Source of the DNA: JACMLD01 sp044227095
Lineage (GTDB): Bacteria > Bacteroidota > Bacteroidia > Chitinophagales > Chitinophagaceae
Length of the DNA: 64,000 nt
Direction: 5' to 3'
Assembly (NCBI GenBank): GCA_044227095.1
Contig: JBGAFV010000001.1
Span: 620,001 to 684,000, forward strand
Shown here: piece after piece, positions 43,539 to 51,631 of the stretch
How the letters are laid out: every line of letters begins with the position of its first letter
Numbering within the stretch: the stretch's first letter is position 1
The notes under the pieces: generated by a model
The model's database searches: none
The model's input: the letters and a program-made list of their open reading frames with translations, nothing else
What the model was told of the DNA's origin: nothing
Made by a program: the position numbers and the translations under genes

Positions 43539-46265
43539 TCAGACATCATAATCCAACACCGGCCTCAACCATCTTTCTACTTCTTCTAATGGCATGTTTT
43601 TTCTTTTTGCATAATCTTCTACCTGGCTTTTATCTATTTTACCCACACCAAAATATTTACTTTCCGGATGAGCAAAGTACCAGCCGCTTACAGAAGATGC
43701 AGGATACATAGCAAGCGATTCTGTTAGTGTAATGCCTGTTGCTTCTTTTCCGCCTAATAAATTAAACAACTTGTATTTCTCTGTATGATCCGGGCATGCA
43801 GGATAACCCGGCGCCGGACGAATGCCAGAATAAGATTCTTTAATCAACTCTTCATTGTTAAGATGTTCTTCTTTGGCATAGCCCCAATATTCTTTACGCA
43901 CTTTCTCATGCAGGTACTCCGCAAATGCCTCAGCTAATCTGTCTGCCAGCGCCTGCAAAGTAATTTTATTGTAATCATCAAGTGCAGTTTCAAAACGTTT
44001 GATGTGCGTTTCAATTCCCTGTATGGTTACTGTAAAAGCACCTATATAATCTTGCTTGCCGGTTGAAGCTGGTGCAATAAAATCTGTTAAAGACATGTTT
44101 GGCTGACCTTCCGCCTTCTTTATTTGCTGGCGCAAAGATTCCAGCGACACATTACCGGTTTTATCTTTTACAGTTATGGTATCCTTAGCATCGCTGTTAG
44201 CAGGCCAGAAACCAATTACGCCGCGGGGCTGCAGCCATTTCTCTCTTATAATCTGATCTAACAACTTATTGGCATCTTCATACAATTTTGTTGCTTCCTT
44301 GCCTACTTTTTCATCACTTAATATTTGTGGAAATTTTCCATGCAGCTCCCATGCAATAAAGAATGGCTGCCAGTCTATATACTTTGCTATTTCTTCCAAC
44401 GCAACAGCATCAAAAATTTTTGTACCAGTAAAAGAAGGAGCAATTGGTGTAAAGGCTTCCCAATTTATTTTTACTTTATTGGCCTGCGCTTCTGTCAGCG
44501 TTAAAAATTGTTTTACTGATTTCTTATTGCCAAAATCTTCTTTCAGCTTTGTGTATTCTGTTCTAATGTTAGTAAGAAAAGCTGGTTTTTGATCGTTCAA
44601 CAAAGAACCGGCAACCGTTACACTTCTTGATGCATCCAGAACATGTACTACACCTTCATTGTATTGCGGCGCTATTTTTACAGCTGTATGCATGCGAGAT
44701 GTAGTAGCACCGCCGATAAGCAAAGGTTGTTTCATACCGCGGCGTTTCATTTCATGTGCCACATGCACCATTTCATCCAGCGATGGTGTTATCAATCCGC
44801 TTAAACCAATTATATCTACTTTCTCTTTCTGTGCTGTATCTAAAATTTTATCTGTTGGCACCATTACACCTAAATCGATAATATCATACCCATTACAACC
44901 CAATACAACACCTACAATGTTTTTACCAATATCGTGCACATCTCCTTTTACGGTAGCTAATAAAATTTTTGCTGCGCCTGCTGTTTCTTCATCAACAGTT
45001 CCGTTTAATGCATTGGCCTGTTTGCGCTGTTCTTTTTCCAATTCTATAAAAGGAGTAAGCACAGCCACCGATTTCTTCATTACTCTTGCACTCTTTACCA
45101 CCTGGGGCAAAAACATTTTGCCACTGCCAAACAAATCACCTACTACGTTCATGCCGTCCATCAAAGGCCCTTCTATTACATCCAGCGGTTTGGGATATTT
45201 TTGTCTTGCTTCTTCTGTATCTGCATCTATATAATCGGTAATGCCATTAACCAATGAGTGTTTCAATCTTTCTTCCACACTGGTATTTCTCCATGCATCA
45301 TCCTTTACAATTTCTTTTCCTTTGGATTTTACAGTCTCCGCAAAATTGATCAGTTTCTCTGTGGCTTCATTGCTATCGTTATTACGGTTAAGAATTACAT
45401 CTTCGCACATTTGGCGCAGCTGTGGTTCTATTTCATCATATACTACCAACTGGCCGGCGTTTACAATGCCCATATCCATTCCTGCTTTAATAGCATAGAA
45501 AAGAAACACACTGTGTATAGCTTCCCTAACATGGTCGTTTCCACGAAAAGAGAATGATACATTACTTACACCACCGCTAACTTTTGCCAATGGCATCAGT
45601 CTTTTTATTTCTCTTGTAGCCTCTATAAAATCCACAGCATAGTTGTTATGCTCTTCTATACCGGTTGCAATAGCAAAAATGTTTGGGTCGAAAATAATAT
45701 CCTGCGGATCAAAACCTACTTTCTCTGTTAAGATTTTATAAGCACGATGACAGATTTCTATTTTGCGTTCTTTTGTATCTGCCTGTCCTTTTTCATCAAA
45801 TGCCATTACAATAACCGATGCGCCGTATGCCTGGCAGATAATAGCTTGTTCAATAAATTTTTCTTCTCCTTCTTTCATGGAGATGGAGTTAACAATGCAT
45901 TTTCCCTGCACACATTTTAACCCGGCTTCTATAATAGGAAACTTAGAGCTGTCGAGCATGATGGGTATCTTGGCAATATCAGGCTCGCTCTGCACAAGGT
46001 TAATGAATGTTGTCATGGCTACAATACCATCCAGCAATGCATCGTCCATATTTACGTCAAGAATTTGCGCACCATTTTCTACCTGTTGCCTGGCTACGCT
46101 TAGCGCTTCTTCGTATTTATTTTCTTTAATAAGGCGTGCAAATTTTTTAGAACCGGTTACATTGGTCCTTTCGCCCACATTAATGAAGTTGGTCTCCGGC
46201 CTTACAATTAAAGGTTCAAGACCACTTAAACGCAAATAAGGTTTTATAGTAATTGTGTCTGACAT
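43539..46265 (-). CDS. metH: Methionine synthase, folate, cobalamin and activation domains
   Basis: 908 residues. It lacks the homocysteine-binding N-domain, which is coded separately at 46375. Order: pterin-binding barrel (about 1-290; VGERTNVTGSKKF), B12 cap, cobalamin domain with DVHDIGKNIVGVVLG near residue 440 (His ligand), and the AdoMet activation domain (about 600-908; RPAPGYPACPDHTEK). It methylates homocysteine via methylcobalamin. The stop lies in a repeat 19-mer shared with hemB. The two-gene form of MetH is known in Bacteroidota. Confidence 0.95.
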   Translation of the reverse strand: MSDTITIKPYLRLSGLEPLIVRPETNFINVGERTNVTGSKKFARLIKENKYEEALSVARQQVENGAQILDVNMDDALLDGIVAMTTFINLVQSEPDIAKIPIMLDSSKFPIIEAGLKCVQGKCIVNSISMKEGEEKFIEQAIICQAYGASVIVMAFDEKGQADTKERKIEICHRAYKILTEKVGFDPQDIIFDPNIFAIATGIEEHNNYAVDFIEATREIKRLMPLAKVSGGVSNVSFSFRGNDHVREAIHSVFLFYAIKAGMDMGIVNAGQLVVYDEIEPQLRQMCEDVILNRNNDSNEATEKLINFAETVKSKGKEIVKDDAWRNTSVEERLKHSLVNGITDYIDADTEEARQKYPKPLDVIEGPLMDGMNVVGDLFGSGKMFLPQVVKSARVMKKSVAVLTPFIELEKEQRKQANALNGTVDEETAGAAKILLATVKGDVHDIGKNIVGVVLGCNGYDIIDLGVMVPTDKILDTAQKEKVDIIGLSGLITPSLDEMVHVAHEMKRRGMKQPLLIGGATTSRMHTAVKIAPQYNEGVVHVLDASRSVTVAGSLLNDQKPAFLTNIRTEYTKLKEDFGNKKSVKQFLTLTEAQANKVKINWEAFTPIAPSFTGTKIFDAVALEEIAKYIDWQPFFIAWELHGKFPQILSDEKVGKEATKLYEDANKLLDQIIREKWLQPRGVIGFWPANSDAKDTITVKDKTGNVSLESLRQQIKKAEGQPNMSLTDFIAPASTGKQDYIGAFTVTIQGIETHIKRFETALDDYNKITLQALADRLAEAFAEYLHEKVRKEYWGYAKEEHLNNEELIKESYSGIRPAPGYPACPDHTEKYKLFNLLGGKEATGITLTESLAMYPASSVSGWYFAHPESKYFGVGKIDKSQVEDYAKRKNMPLEEVERWLRPVLDYDV

Positions 46266-46287
46266 AAATCTTTTTCAATTTTATATT

Positions 46288-46378
46288 GCTGATTTTGTGA
46301 TTGAGAAATTTTGTGATTTACTAAAATGAACAGCAAAAGAAATCTCAAAATCACTCAATCCAGAAATCTCGAAATTAT
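46288..46378. repeat. Mirrored repeat between the two metH genes
   Basis: Left arm 46288-46320 (CTGATTTTGTGATTGAGAAA..) and right arm 46340-46378 (AAATCTCAAAATCACTCAAT..) are degenerate inverted copies. The arms use the same words as 5621-5660 and 6110-6151, which flank the four-helix-bundle gene, but here there is no gene inside. The right arm reaches the stop codon of the N-terminal metH gene. Confidence 0.7.
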
Positions 46379-47388
46379 AATGCCGCCTCTACCACCGGCC
46401 TTTTCCGCGGTTCAAATTTTGCTACTTCATCTGCAATGTGTTTAATATGATCTGGTGTGGTACCGCAACAACCACCAACAATATTCAGCCAGCCATTGGC
46501 AGCCCATTCTTCTATTATATGCGCTGTTTCATGCGGTTGCTCATCGTACTCACCAAATGCATTTGGCAGGCCGGCATTGGGATAAGCAGAAGTATAACAC
46601 CCCGCTATCTGGCTAAGTTCTTCTATATGCGGACGCATTTCGCTTGCACCCAACGCACAGTTTAAACCAATACTCAGCGGCTTTGCGTGCATAAGCGAAA
46701 CATAAAAAGCTTCCAGTGTCTGTCCGCTTAATGTTCTTCCGCTGGCGTCAGTAATAGTGCCAGAGATCATTATTGGCAATTCTGTTCCGCCAGATTCCCT
46801 GAAATATTTTTTAGCAGCAAACACCGCTGCCTTTGCGTTTAATGTATCAAAAATGGTTTCTATCAGCAAAGTATCTACACCTCCGTCTACCAAACCTTTT
46901 ATCTGTTCAATATAAGCTTCTACTACTTCATCAAAAGTAACGGCACGGTAACCGGGATTGTTTACATCAGGAGAAAGTGACAATGTTTTATTTAGCGGAC
47001 CAATAGCACCTGCTACAAAACGTGGCTTTGCCGGGTCTTTAGCCGTGTATTCATCTGCGGCTATGCGTGCACATTTTGCAGAAGCCACATTCATTTCGTA
47101 AGCCAGTGATTGCATATCATAATCTGCCTGTGCAATAACTGTGCTGCTGAATGTATTGGTTTCTATAATGTCTGCACCTGCTTCCAAATATTGTTTGTGA
47201 ATACCAATAATAATATCAGGCCTTGTAATGCTAAGCAAATCATTATTGCCCTTAACATCAGTATGCCAGTCTTTAAACCTTTCGCCGCGGTAATCTTTTT
47301 CTTCCAGCTTATGCCGCTGTATCATGGTGCCCATAGCGCCATCAATAATAAGTATGCGTTTTTCTAATTCTCTTCTTATATCTGCCAT
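46375..47388 (-). CDS. metH: Methionine synthase, homocysteine S-methyltransferase domain
   Basis: 337 residues from ATG 47388 (MADIRRELEKRILIIDGAMGTM); an ATG 12 codons upstream adds unconserved residues. Zinc ligands: cysteine in GLNCALGA near 239 and the pair in GGCCGTTPDH near 305. It carries out the homocysteine half-reaction and must work with the 908-residue partner. It is the first gene of the metH transcript, behind a leader of about 300 nt with a SAM-II-like element. Confidence 0.93.
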   Translation of the reverse strand: MADIRRELEKRILIIDGAMGTMIQRHKLEEKDYRGERFKDWHTDVKGNNDLLSITRPDIIIGIHKQYLEAGADIIETNTFSSTVIAQADYDMQSLAYEMNVASAKCARIAADEYTAKDPAKPRFVAGAIGPLNKTLSLSPDVNNPGYRAVTFDEVVEAYIEQIKGLVDGGVDTLLIETIFDTLNAKAAVFAAKKYFRESGGTELPIMISGTITDASGRTLSGQTLEAFYVSLMHAKPLSIGLNCALGASEMRPHIEELSQIAGCYTSAYPNAGLPNAFGEYDEQPHETAHIIEEWAANGWLNIVGGCCGTTPDHIKHIADEVAKFEPRKRPVVEAAL

Positions 47389-47460
47389 AGCCTGAAGTTT
47401 TAAACCGCCAACACAAAAGTGCAAGCAGTTAATAAAATAATAAGAGCAGTATTTAGCGAA

Positions 47461-47530
47461 GTGCTTTTATAAACCAGCCTGTATTGCTACTATTGAGCTT
47501 CCTTGCGTCGCACTCTTGTACAGTTGTACT
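47461..47530 (-). repeat. CTGTACAAGAGTGCGACGCAA repeat, in metH leader
   Basis: Minus-strand copy of a 60-70 bp repeat. The plus-strand copy is at 47788-47850. Shared words: CTGTACAAG, GAAGCT-AATAGTAG and ATAAAA. It lies inside the metH leader, between the riboswitch and the start codon. Confidence 0.6.
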
Positions 47531-47639
47531 AATTTCTGCAATGAAACGATGGTAGCACTAAATGATGCTCCGTTACGGTTAAGATCTGAACCAAACTATT
47601 TAACGAGGAAATTTTGGAGAAGCTATCCAGAATAATCAT
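47529..47639 (-). CDS. Possible 36-residue leader ORF in metH leader
   Basis: ATG at 47639, one base after the SAM-II-like pseudoknot; reads MIILDSFSKISSLNSLVQ and stops with TAG at 47531-47529. I do not recognise it. It may be a translated leader controlled by the riboswitch, a remnant of a former first gene, or chance. Confidence 0.25.
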   Translation of the reverse strand: MIILDSFSKISSLNSLVQILTVTEHHLVLPSFHCRN

Positions 47640-47640
47640 C

Positions 47641-47691
47641 GTTTATTAGTTCAGTTTTTAAACAGGCTGAACAATAAACAAATCGGCCTGT
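47641..47691 (-). ncRNA. SAM-II-like riboswitch
   Basis: An H-type pseudoknot of 51 nt. P1: ACAGGC (47691-47686) with GCCTGT (47667-47662). P2: GTTCA (47672-47668) with TGAAC (47653-47649). The P2 5' strand sits directly before the P1 3' strand. Loop 1 reads CGATTTGTTTATT and loop 3 TTAAAAAC. SAM-II has the same order, lengths and a GATTT loop 1 start. It begins about 5 nt after the predicted transcription start of metH, whose product feeds SAM synthesis. Confidence 0.6.
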
Positions 47692-47701
47692 AATTGAGTT
47701 G

Positions 47702-47731
47702 CAAATTTACGATAAGAAATGATAATAACAA
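47702..47731 (-). promoter_or_regulatory. Candidate metH promoter
   Basis: Minus strand: TTG (47731-47729), 19 nt, TAAATTTG (47709-47702), a perfect Bacteroidota -7 element. Start predicted near 47695, directly at the SAM-II-like element; the leader to the metH ATG is about 307 nt. Confidence 0.7.
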
Positions 47732-47787
47732 GGGGTTTAATATGCCTGAATGCCGCAGATTTTTAAAGGCAATAGCTGCACAATGCT

Positions 47788-47850
47788 ATACTGTACAAGT
47801 GAGTGACACAACCGAAGCTTAATAGTAGTACTGACGTTGGCTATAATAAA
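47788..47850 (+). repeat. CTGTACAAG repeat, plus-strand copy
   Basis: Diverged inverted partner of 47461-47530. The region 47732-47857 holds no gene. Confidence 0.5.
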
Positions 47851-47857
47851 ATACATT

Positions 47858-47899
47858 GAGTATAGCTGCAGCTTAGTAAGCTAATCTGCGGCTATACTC
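47858..47899. terminator. Long hairpin terminator after recR
   Basis: GAGTATAGCTGCAG (47858-47871) pairs with CTGCGGCTATACTC (47886-47899), 14 bp with one G-U, and an inner AGCTTA/TAAGCT stem. TTTT follows on the plus strand. On the minus strand it lies just downstream of the recR stop. Confidence 0.75.
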
Positions 47900-47901
47900 T
47901 T

Positions 47902-48525
47902 TTACAGGCCTTTAGAAACATAATTTTCTACCGGCAGGCGGCTTTGCAGGCTTCGGGCAAGCGTCATTTCATCTGCATATTCAAGCTCACCGCCAAAAGC
48001 AATGCCACGTGAAATGGTTGTAATGCGCAATGGAAGATCCTGCAATTTTTTCTGGATATAATAAATGGTAGTATCTCCTTGTATGTTTGGGTTTAGCGCA
48101 AAAATGAGCTCTTCTGTATTTTCTTTGTGCATGCGGCTTACCAGAGATTCTATATTCAATTGATCGGGACCAATACCATCCAGCGGAGAAATAATGCCAC
48201 CCAAAACATGATAAATGCCATTGTATTGCTGGGTGCTTTCTATTGCTATTACATCACGAATGTTTTCTACCACGCAAACCATTTGCTGTTTGCGCATACT
48301 ATTGGCACAGATGGAACAAATATCTGCGTCTGCTATATTGTAACAACGCTGGCAGTATTTTATCTGCTCACGCATTTTTATAATGGCTTCGCCAAAAGCA
48401 TTTACTTTTTCCGGTGCTGTTTTTAATAATTGCAATACCAGGCGCAAAGCAGTTTTTTTACCAATGCCCGGCAGTTTGGCAAATTCGTTCACCGCATTTT
48501 CCAGTAAAGAAGAAGAGAATTGCAT
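47902..48525 (-). CDS. recR: Recombination protein RecR
   Basis: 207 residues: helix-hairpin-helix (FAKLPGIGKKTALRL), C4 zinc finger (CQRCYNIADADICSIC), Toprim domain (VVENIRDVIAIE..) and C-terminal ring contact. Works with RecO (31719-32459) to load RecA at gaps. Single gene with its own terminator. Confidence 0.95.
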   Translation of the reverse strand: MQFSSSLLENAVNEFAKLPGIGKKTALRLVLQLLKTAPEKVNAFGEAIIKMREQIKYCQRCYNIADADICSICANSMRKQQMVCVVENIRDVIAIESTQQYNGIYHVLGGIISPLDGIGPDQLNIESLVSRMHKENTEELIFALNPNIQGDTTIYYIQKKLQDLPLRITTISRGIAFGGELEYADEMTLARSLQSRLPVENYVSKGL

Positions 48526-48545
48526 GGTGCGAAGATAATCTTTAG

Positions 48546-48690
48546 TCGGGAGTCGTTAGCTTTTAGCTGTTAGCCATTAGGTCTTTTAATCAGCAGCTAC
48601 AATTGGCCACATGAGCTATTATAAAATTTTTGATGAAAACATTGCACATCAAAGCATAGCCCCAACTAACAGCTAATAGCTAATGGCTTA
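48546..48690. repeat. Mirrored GTTAGCTGTTAGC-type repeat
   Basis: Left arm 48546-48581 (..GTTAGCTTTTAGCTGTTAGC..) and right arm 48660-48690 (..AACAGCTAATAGCTAATGGC..) are degenerate inverted copies. The right arm contains the stop codon of the next gene (TAA, 48690-48688). Confidence 0.7.
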
Positions 48691-51513
48691 CCTAATGTTG
48701 CTAATACTGTTCTTGGCGGTTTCGTGCCTGGTTTTTAATACACCATAGATTACTGCTTCATAATCTTTGCCATCAATATTTACAATGCCTTCTACCGCAC
48801 AAGTACCATCCTGGCAGCGGAGGCGACTGGTTTCATTTATTGTAATTTCCTGTTTTTTCTCAGGGTCCCAACCTCTTACTACTACTTTTGATTCTTCTAC
48901 TTTGCTGCCGCCTTTTACTGTTCCATCCCATCCTTTGCGTTCAGCATTTGATTCTTCCACTTTGCTGCCGCCTTTTACGGTTCCGTCCCATCCTTTGCGT
49001 TCGGAATTGGCTTCCATATTTTCTGAAGTCATTTTAATTCCTTTTTCAGTAATGCCTTTTTTGGAAGCCTCACTTCTTTTAACGCCTTTCTCATTGATGC
49101 TTTTTCCTGCTGCGCCATTGTTAATACTTTCCGGCGCCATCCATTTAACCGGTTGTACATCGTAAGTATTGTTTTCTGCAACAGCCGTTGGGTTTTGCAA
49201 AGCGATTGCATCCGGCAATAAAATAGTGTGTTCTTTACCGTTACTTCCCATTACCCGTAAATTGCCTTTGGGTTCATACAATGGGTTTACGCCTTTTGTA
49301 CCTTCTTCCTGGTACAGCGGATTGCTTACTACACCCTCATCTATATCATTATCCCACGGAGTATATACTTCTTCTGCTTTTTTATTTAGTCTTCTTCCGG
49401 TTGGCATTCCGCCAGCTGCATCTCTTTCTGTTAATACATTGCGTGCAGCAATATCGCGATGAATAATTTTATAGGTAGTTACTTCCTGTCCGTCTGCAGT
49501 AAAACCCAATTCTTTTGTAATGACAAAAGGTTTATGCATACGTTTACCAGTAGCCATTCCGCTCGCTGCATCTCGTGGAACCAGTTCTTCATAACTGTTT
49601 TCATCGGGATAAATTCTTACCACAATTGGTTGGTATTGCCTTCTGCCGGTTGCCATTCCACTTCCTGCTTCACGTGCATCCATTGCTGTATTATCATCAT
49701 CTTCAAGGTTCATTGTTACAACAAATGGCTTATGCATCCTTCTTCCTGTTGCCATGCCAGATGTAGCATCCCGTGGTGAAACGATTTCGTTTTCTGTAAT
49801 GTTGAGTTCTTTAGTAATAACTATTGGTTTATGCATGCGCCTGCCTGTTGGCATGCCCGATGCTGCATCTCGTGGAGAAACAACAGCATTGTCATCAATA
49901 CCATCTCCATCTACATCGCCTGTTACCACAATGCTGCGGCGACCAGTAGCCATGCCGCTGCCAGCTTCACGTGCAGTAATAACTTCTGCATAGTAACGGC
50001 CGTCTTCAGTTACGATCTTTTCATAATTAATATCAAAATCTGTATTGGCTACCAGCATTGGTTTGTGCATGCGTTTTCCTGTAGCCATGCCAGATGCTGC
50101 ATCACGTGGCGCAAGCGCAGTAAAATTTTCATACTTAACATTGCCAATATGCTTACCAGTAGCCATACCAGAAGAAGCTTCACGTGCAGGTACTACTTCA
50201 ACATATGTTTTATCACCTGCGGTAATAACATAGTTTTGTTTTGTATTGTTACAACTGCCTCCTATTACGTCTAACGTTTTAAAATTATTTCCCTGGTTGC
50301 CCATCACTGTAATATCCATTGAGGCTTCGCCAGCCTCTGCAGTATAATTGCCCGGCGTTATATTGTTAAAAGAAAAACTTCCATCCTTATTGGTTCGTGC
50401 TGTTACAAAATCGGCATGTACAATAGCACCGTTGCGTCTTAACCTCACATCAATACCCGGAACAGGATCTCCGGGCATGGCATTGGCACCACATTGACTG
50501 ATAACTGGTCCGTTGGCAGACTGGTATACAAAACCTGTTAGGTAATTGTCAACAGACTGCAATTGAATACGGCTCATTCCAAAATCTGAAACCTTTGAAC
50601 GCAGTTCAATCTTTTGTGGAGAAAAGAAAAGTGAATCGCTATCGCTGTTGTTATCATCTGCGTTGTTGCCCGCCGGATTGCTCAAGCGATCGTTTTTAAT
50701 ATTGCTTTTAGTTTTTATTTTTTGATCCATTTTTGCCGCAGACGGCTGATCCGTATCGCCGTTCAATGATTGTGCAGCATAAGAGCGGTTATTCTTTTTT
50801 CCGGCATTACCAATGGTAAATTGCAAACCAGCCGATGCCTGTATAAACTGATTAGAGGCAGTATAATACAAAGGCCTTGTTCCTTTCTCCCTGTCGAAAT
50901 TATAATTGACCTGGTCTGTTTGCGTGCTAAAATATGCTGCAGACAACTGCAATGCTACATATTCTGATATAGCCATTTTAATGCCTGCACCTGCACTATA
51001 GGCCAACCCGTTTTTATTTTCGCCGCTTTGAGTAACGTATATATTGTTTAGCGCACCATTTTCTCTTGATATAACTGAATAACGTGAAGGTTCATTTAAA
51101 CCATAGCCGCCTTTAGCCCATATATTGGCACTAAATTTTTCAGAACCAAAAGATGCAACAGGCCCCACAAGAATATGTGCACTTTTAAACGAAGAAGCGT
51201 TGTAAGTAAGTTGAGATGATTGCAAGCCGTATCTCTCTGCAATGCTCGTTCCTATTTCTTTGTATTTATTATCTGCGGAAATAGAGTTGATATAACCAAT
51301 ATAAGCACCTAACCCAAACCTGGTTTTGCTGTTGCCAAATGTATAATCGAGGCTGTTGCCAAAATGAATAGCCTTACCCGCATGTGTATCATTTACCTCA
51401 TTACTATTTAAGGGTAATGATATACCTGCCTGTAAAGAAGTTTGAAACGAAGGTTGAGCGGAAAGAATACATGCAGAAAGAATTCCTGCACAAAGCAAGC
51501 CTGGCTTTTTCAT
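48688..51513 (-). CDS. Large exported repeat protein with R-[DE]-A-x-x-G-M-x-T-G motifs
   Basis: 941 residues, signal peptide MKKPGLLCAGILSACILSAQ. Residues about 20-245 look like an outer-membrane barrel. A Cna-B/SdrD-like domain follows near 330-425 (GIDVRLRRNGAIVHADFVTA). Then eight copies of R-[DE]-A-[AST/G]-[SG]-G-M-[AP]-T-G-[KR]-[RH] at about 441-705, spaced irregularly (about 24-62 residues) and often followed by MHKP. Two and a half copies of ERKGWDGTVKGGSKVEES lie at 834-875. The C-terminus has CQDGTCAVEG. I know no function for the motif array. Its stop comes from a repeat arm. Confidence 0.75.
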   Translation of the reverse strand: MKKPGLLCAGILSACILSAQPSFQTSLQAGISLPLNSNEVNDTHAGKAIHFGNSLDYTFGNSKTRFGLGAYIGYINSISADNKYKEIGTSIAERYGLQSSQLTYNASSFKSAHILVGPVASFGSEKFSANIWAKGGYGLNEPSRYSVISRENGALNNIYVTQSGENKNGLAYSAGAGIKMAISEYVALQLSAAYFSTQTDQVNYNFDREKGTRPLYYTASNQFIQASAGLQFTIGNAGKKNNRSYAAQSLNGDTDQPSAAKMDQKIKTKSNIKNDRLSNPAGNNADDNNSDSDSLFFSPQKIELRSKVSDFGMSRIQLQSVDNYLTGFVYQSANGPVISQCGANAMPGDPVPGIDVRLRRNGAIVHADFVTARTNKDGSFSFNNITPGNYTAEAGEASMDITVMGNQGNNFKTLDVIGGSCNNTKQNYVITAGDKTYVEVVPAREASSGMATGKHIGNVKYENFTALAPRDAASGMATGKRMHKPMLVANTDFDINYEKIVTEDGRYYAEVITAREAGSGMATGRRSIVVTGDVDGDGIDDNAVVSPRDAASGMPTGRRMHKPIVITKELNITENEIVSPRDATSGMATGRRMHKPFVVTMNLEDDDNTAMDAREAGSGMATGRRQYQPIVVRIYPDENSYEELVPRDAASGMATGKRMHKPFVITKELGFTADGQEVTTYKIIHRDIAARNVLTERDAAGGMPTGRRLNKKAEEVYTPWDNDIDEGVVSNPLYQEEGTKGVNPLYEPKGNLRVMGSNGKEHTILLPDAIALQNPTAVAENNTYDVQPVKWMAPESINNGAAGKSINEKGVKRSEASKKGITEKGIKMTSENMEANSERKGWDGTVKGGSKVEESNAERKGWDGTVKGGSKVEESKVVVRGWDPEKKQEITINETSRLRCQDGTCAVEGIVNIDGKDYEAVIYGVLKTRHETAKNSISNIR

Positions 51514-51631
51514 ACTAAGATTATTGGGTTATAGTAATAAAGGAGGATACGGGTGTAACCCTAAACGTGAAAAAGCAAAAATTATTGAGAAAGAAAATTA
51601 GAAGGTGTAAAGCTGCGGGCCTAACATAGCG

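Noticed and set aside
49459..50274. Several open frames on the plus strand opposite the repeat protein
   Set aside because: Their recurring peptides are mirror products of the motif repeats in the real minus-strand gene.
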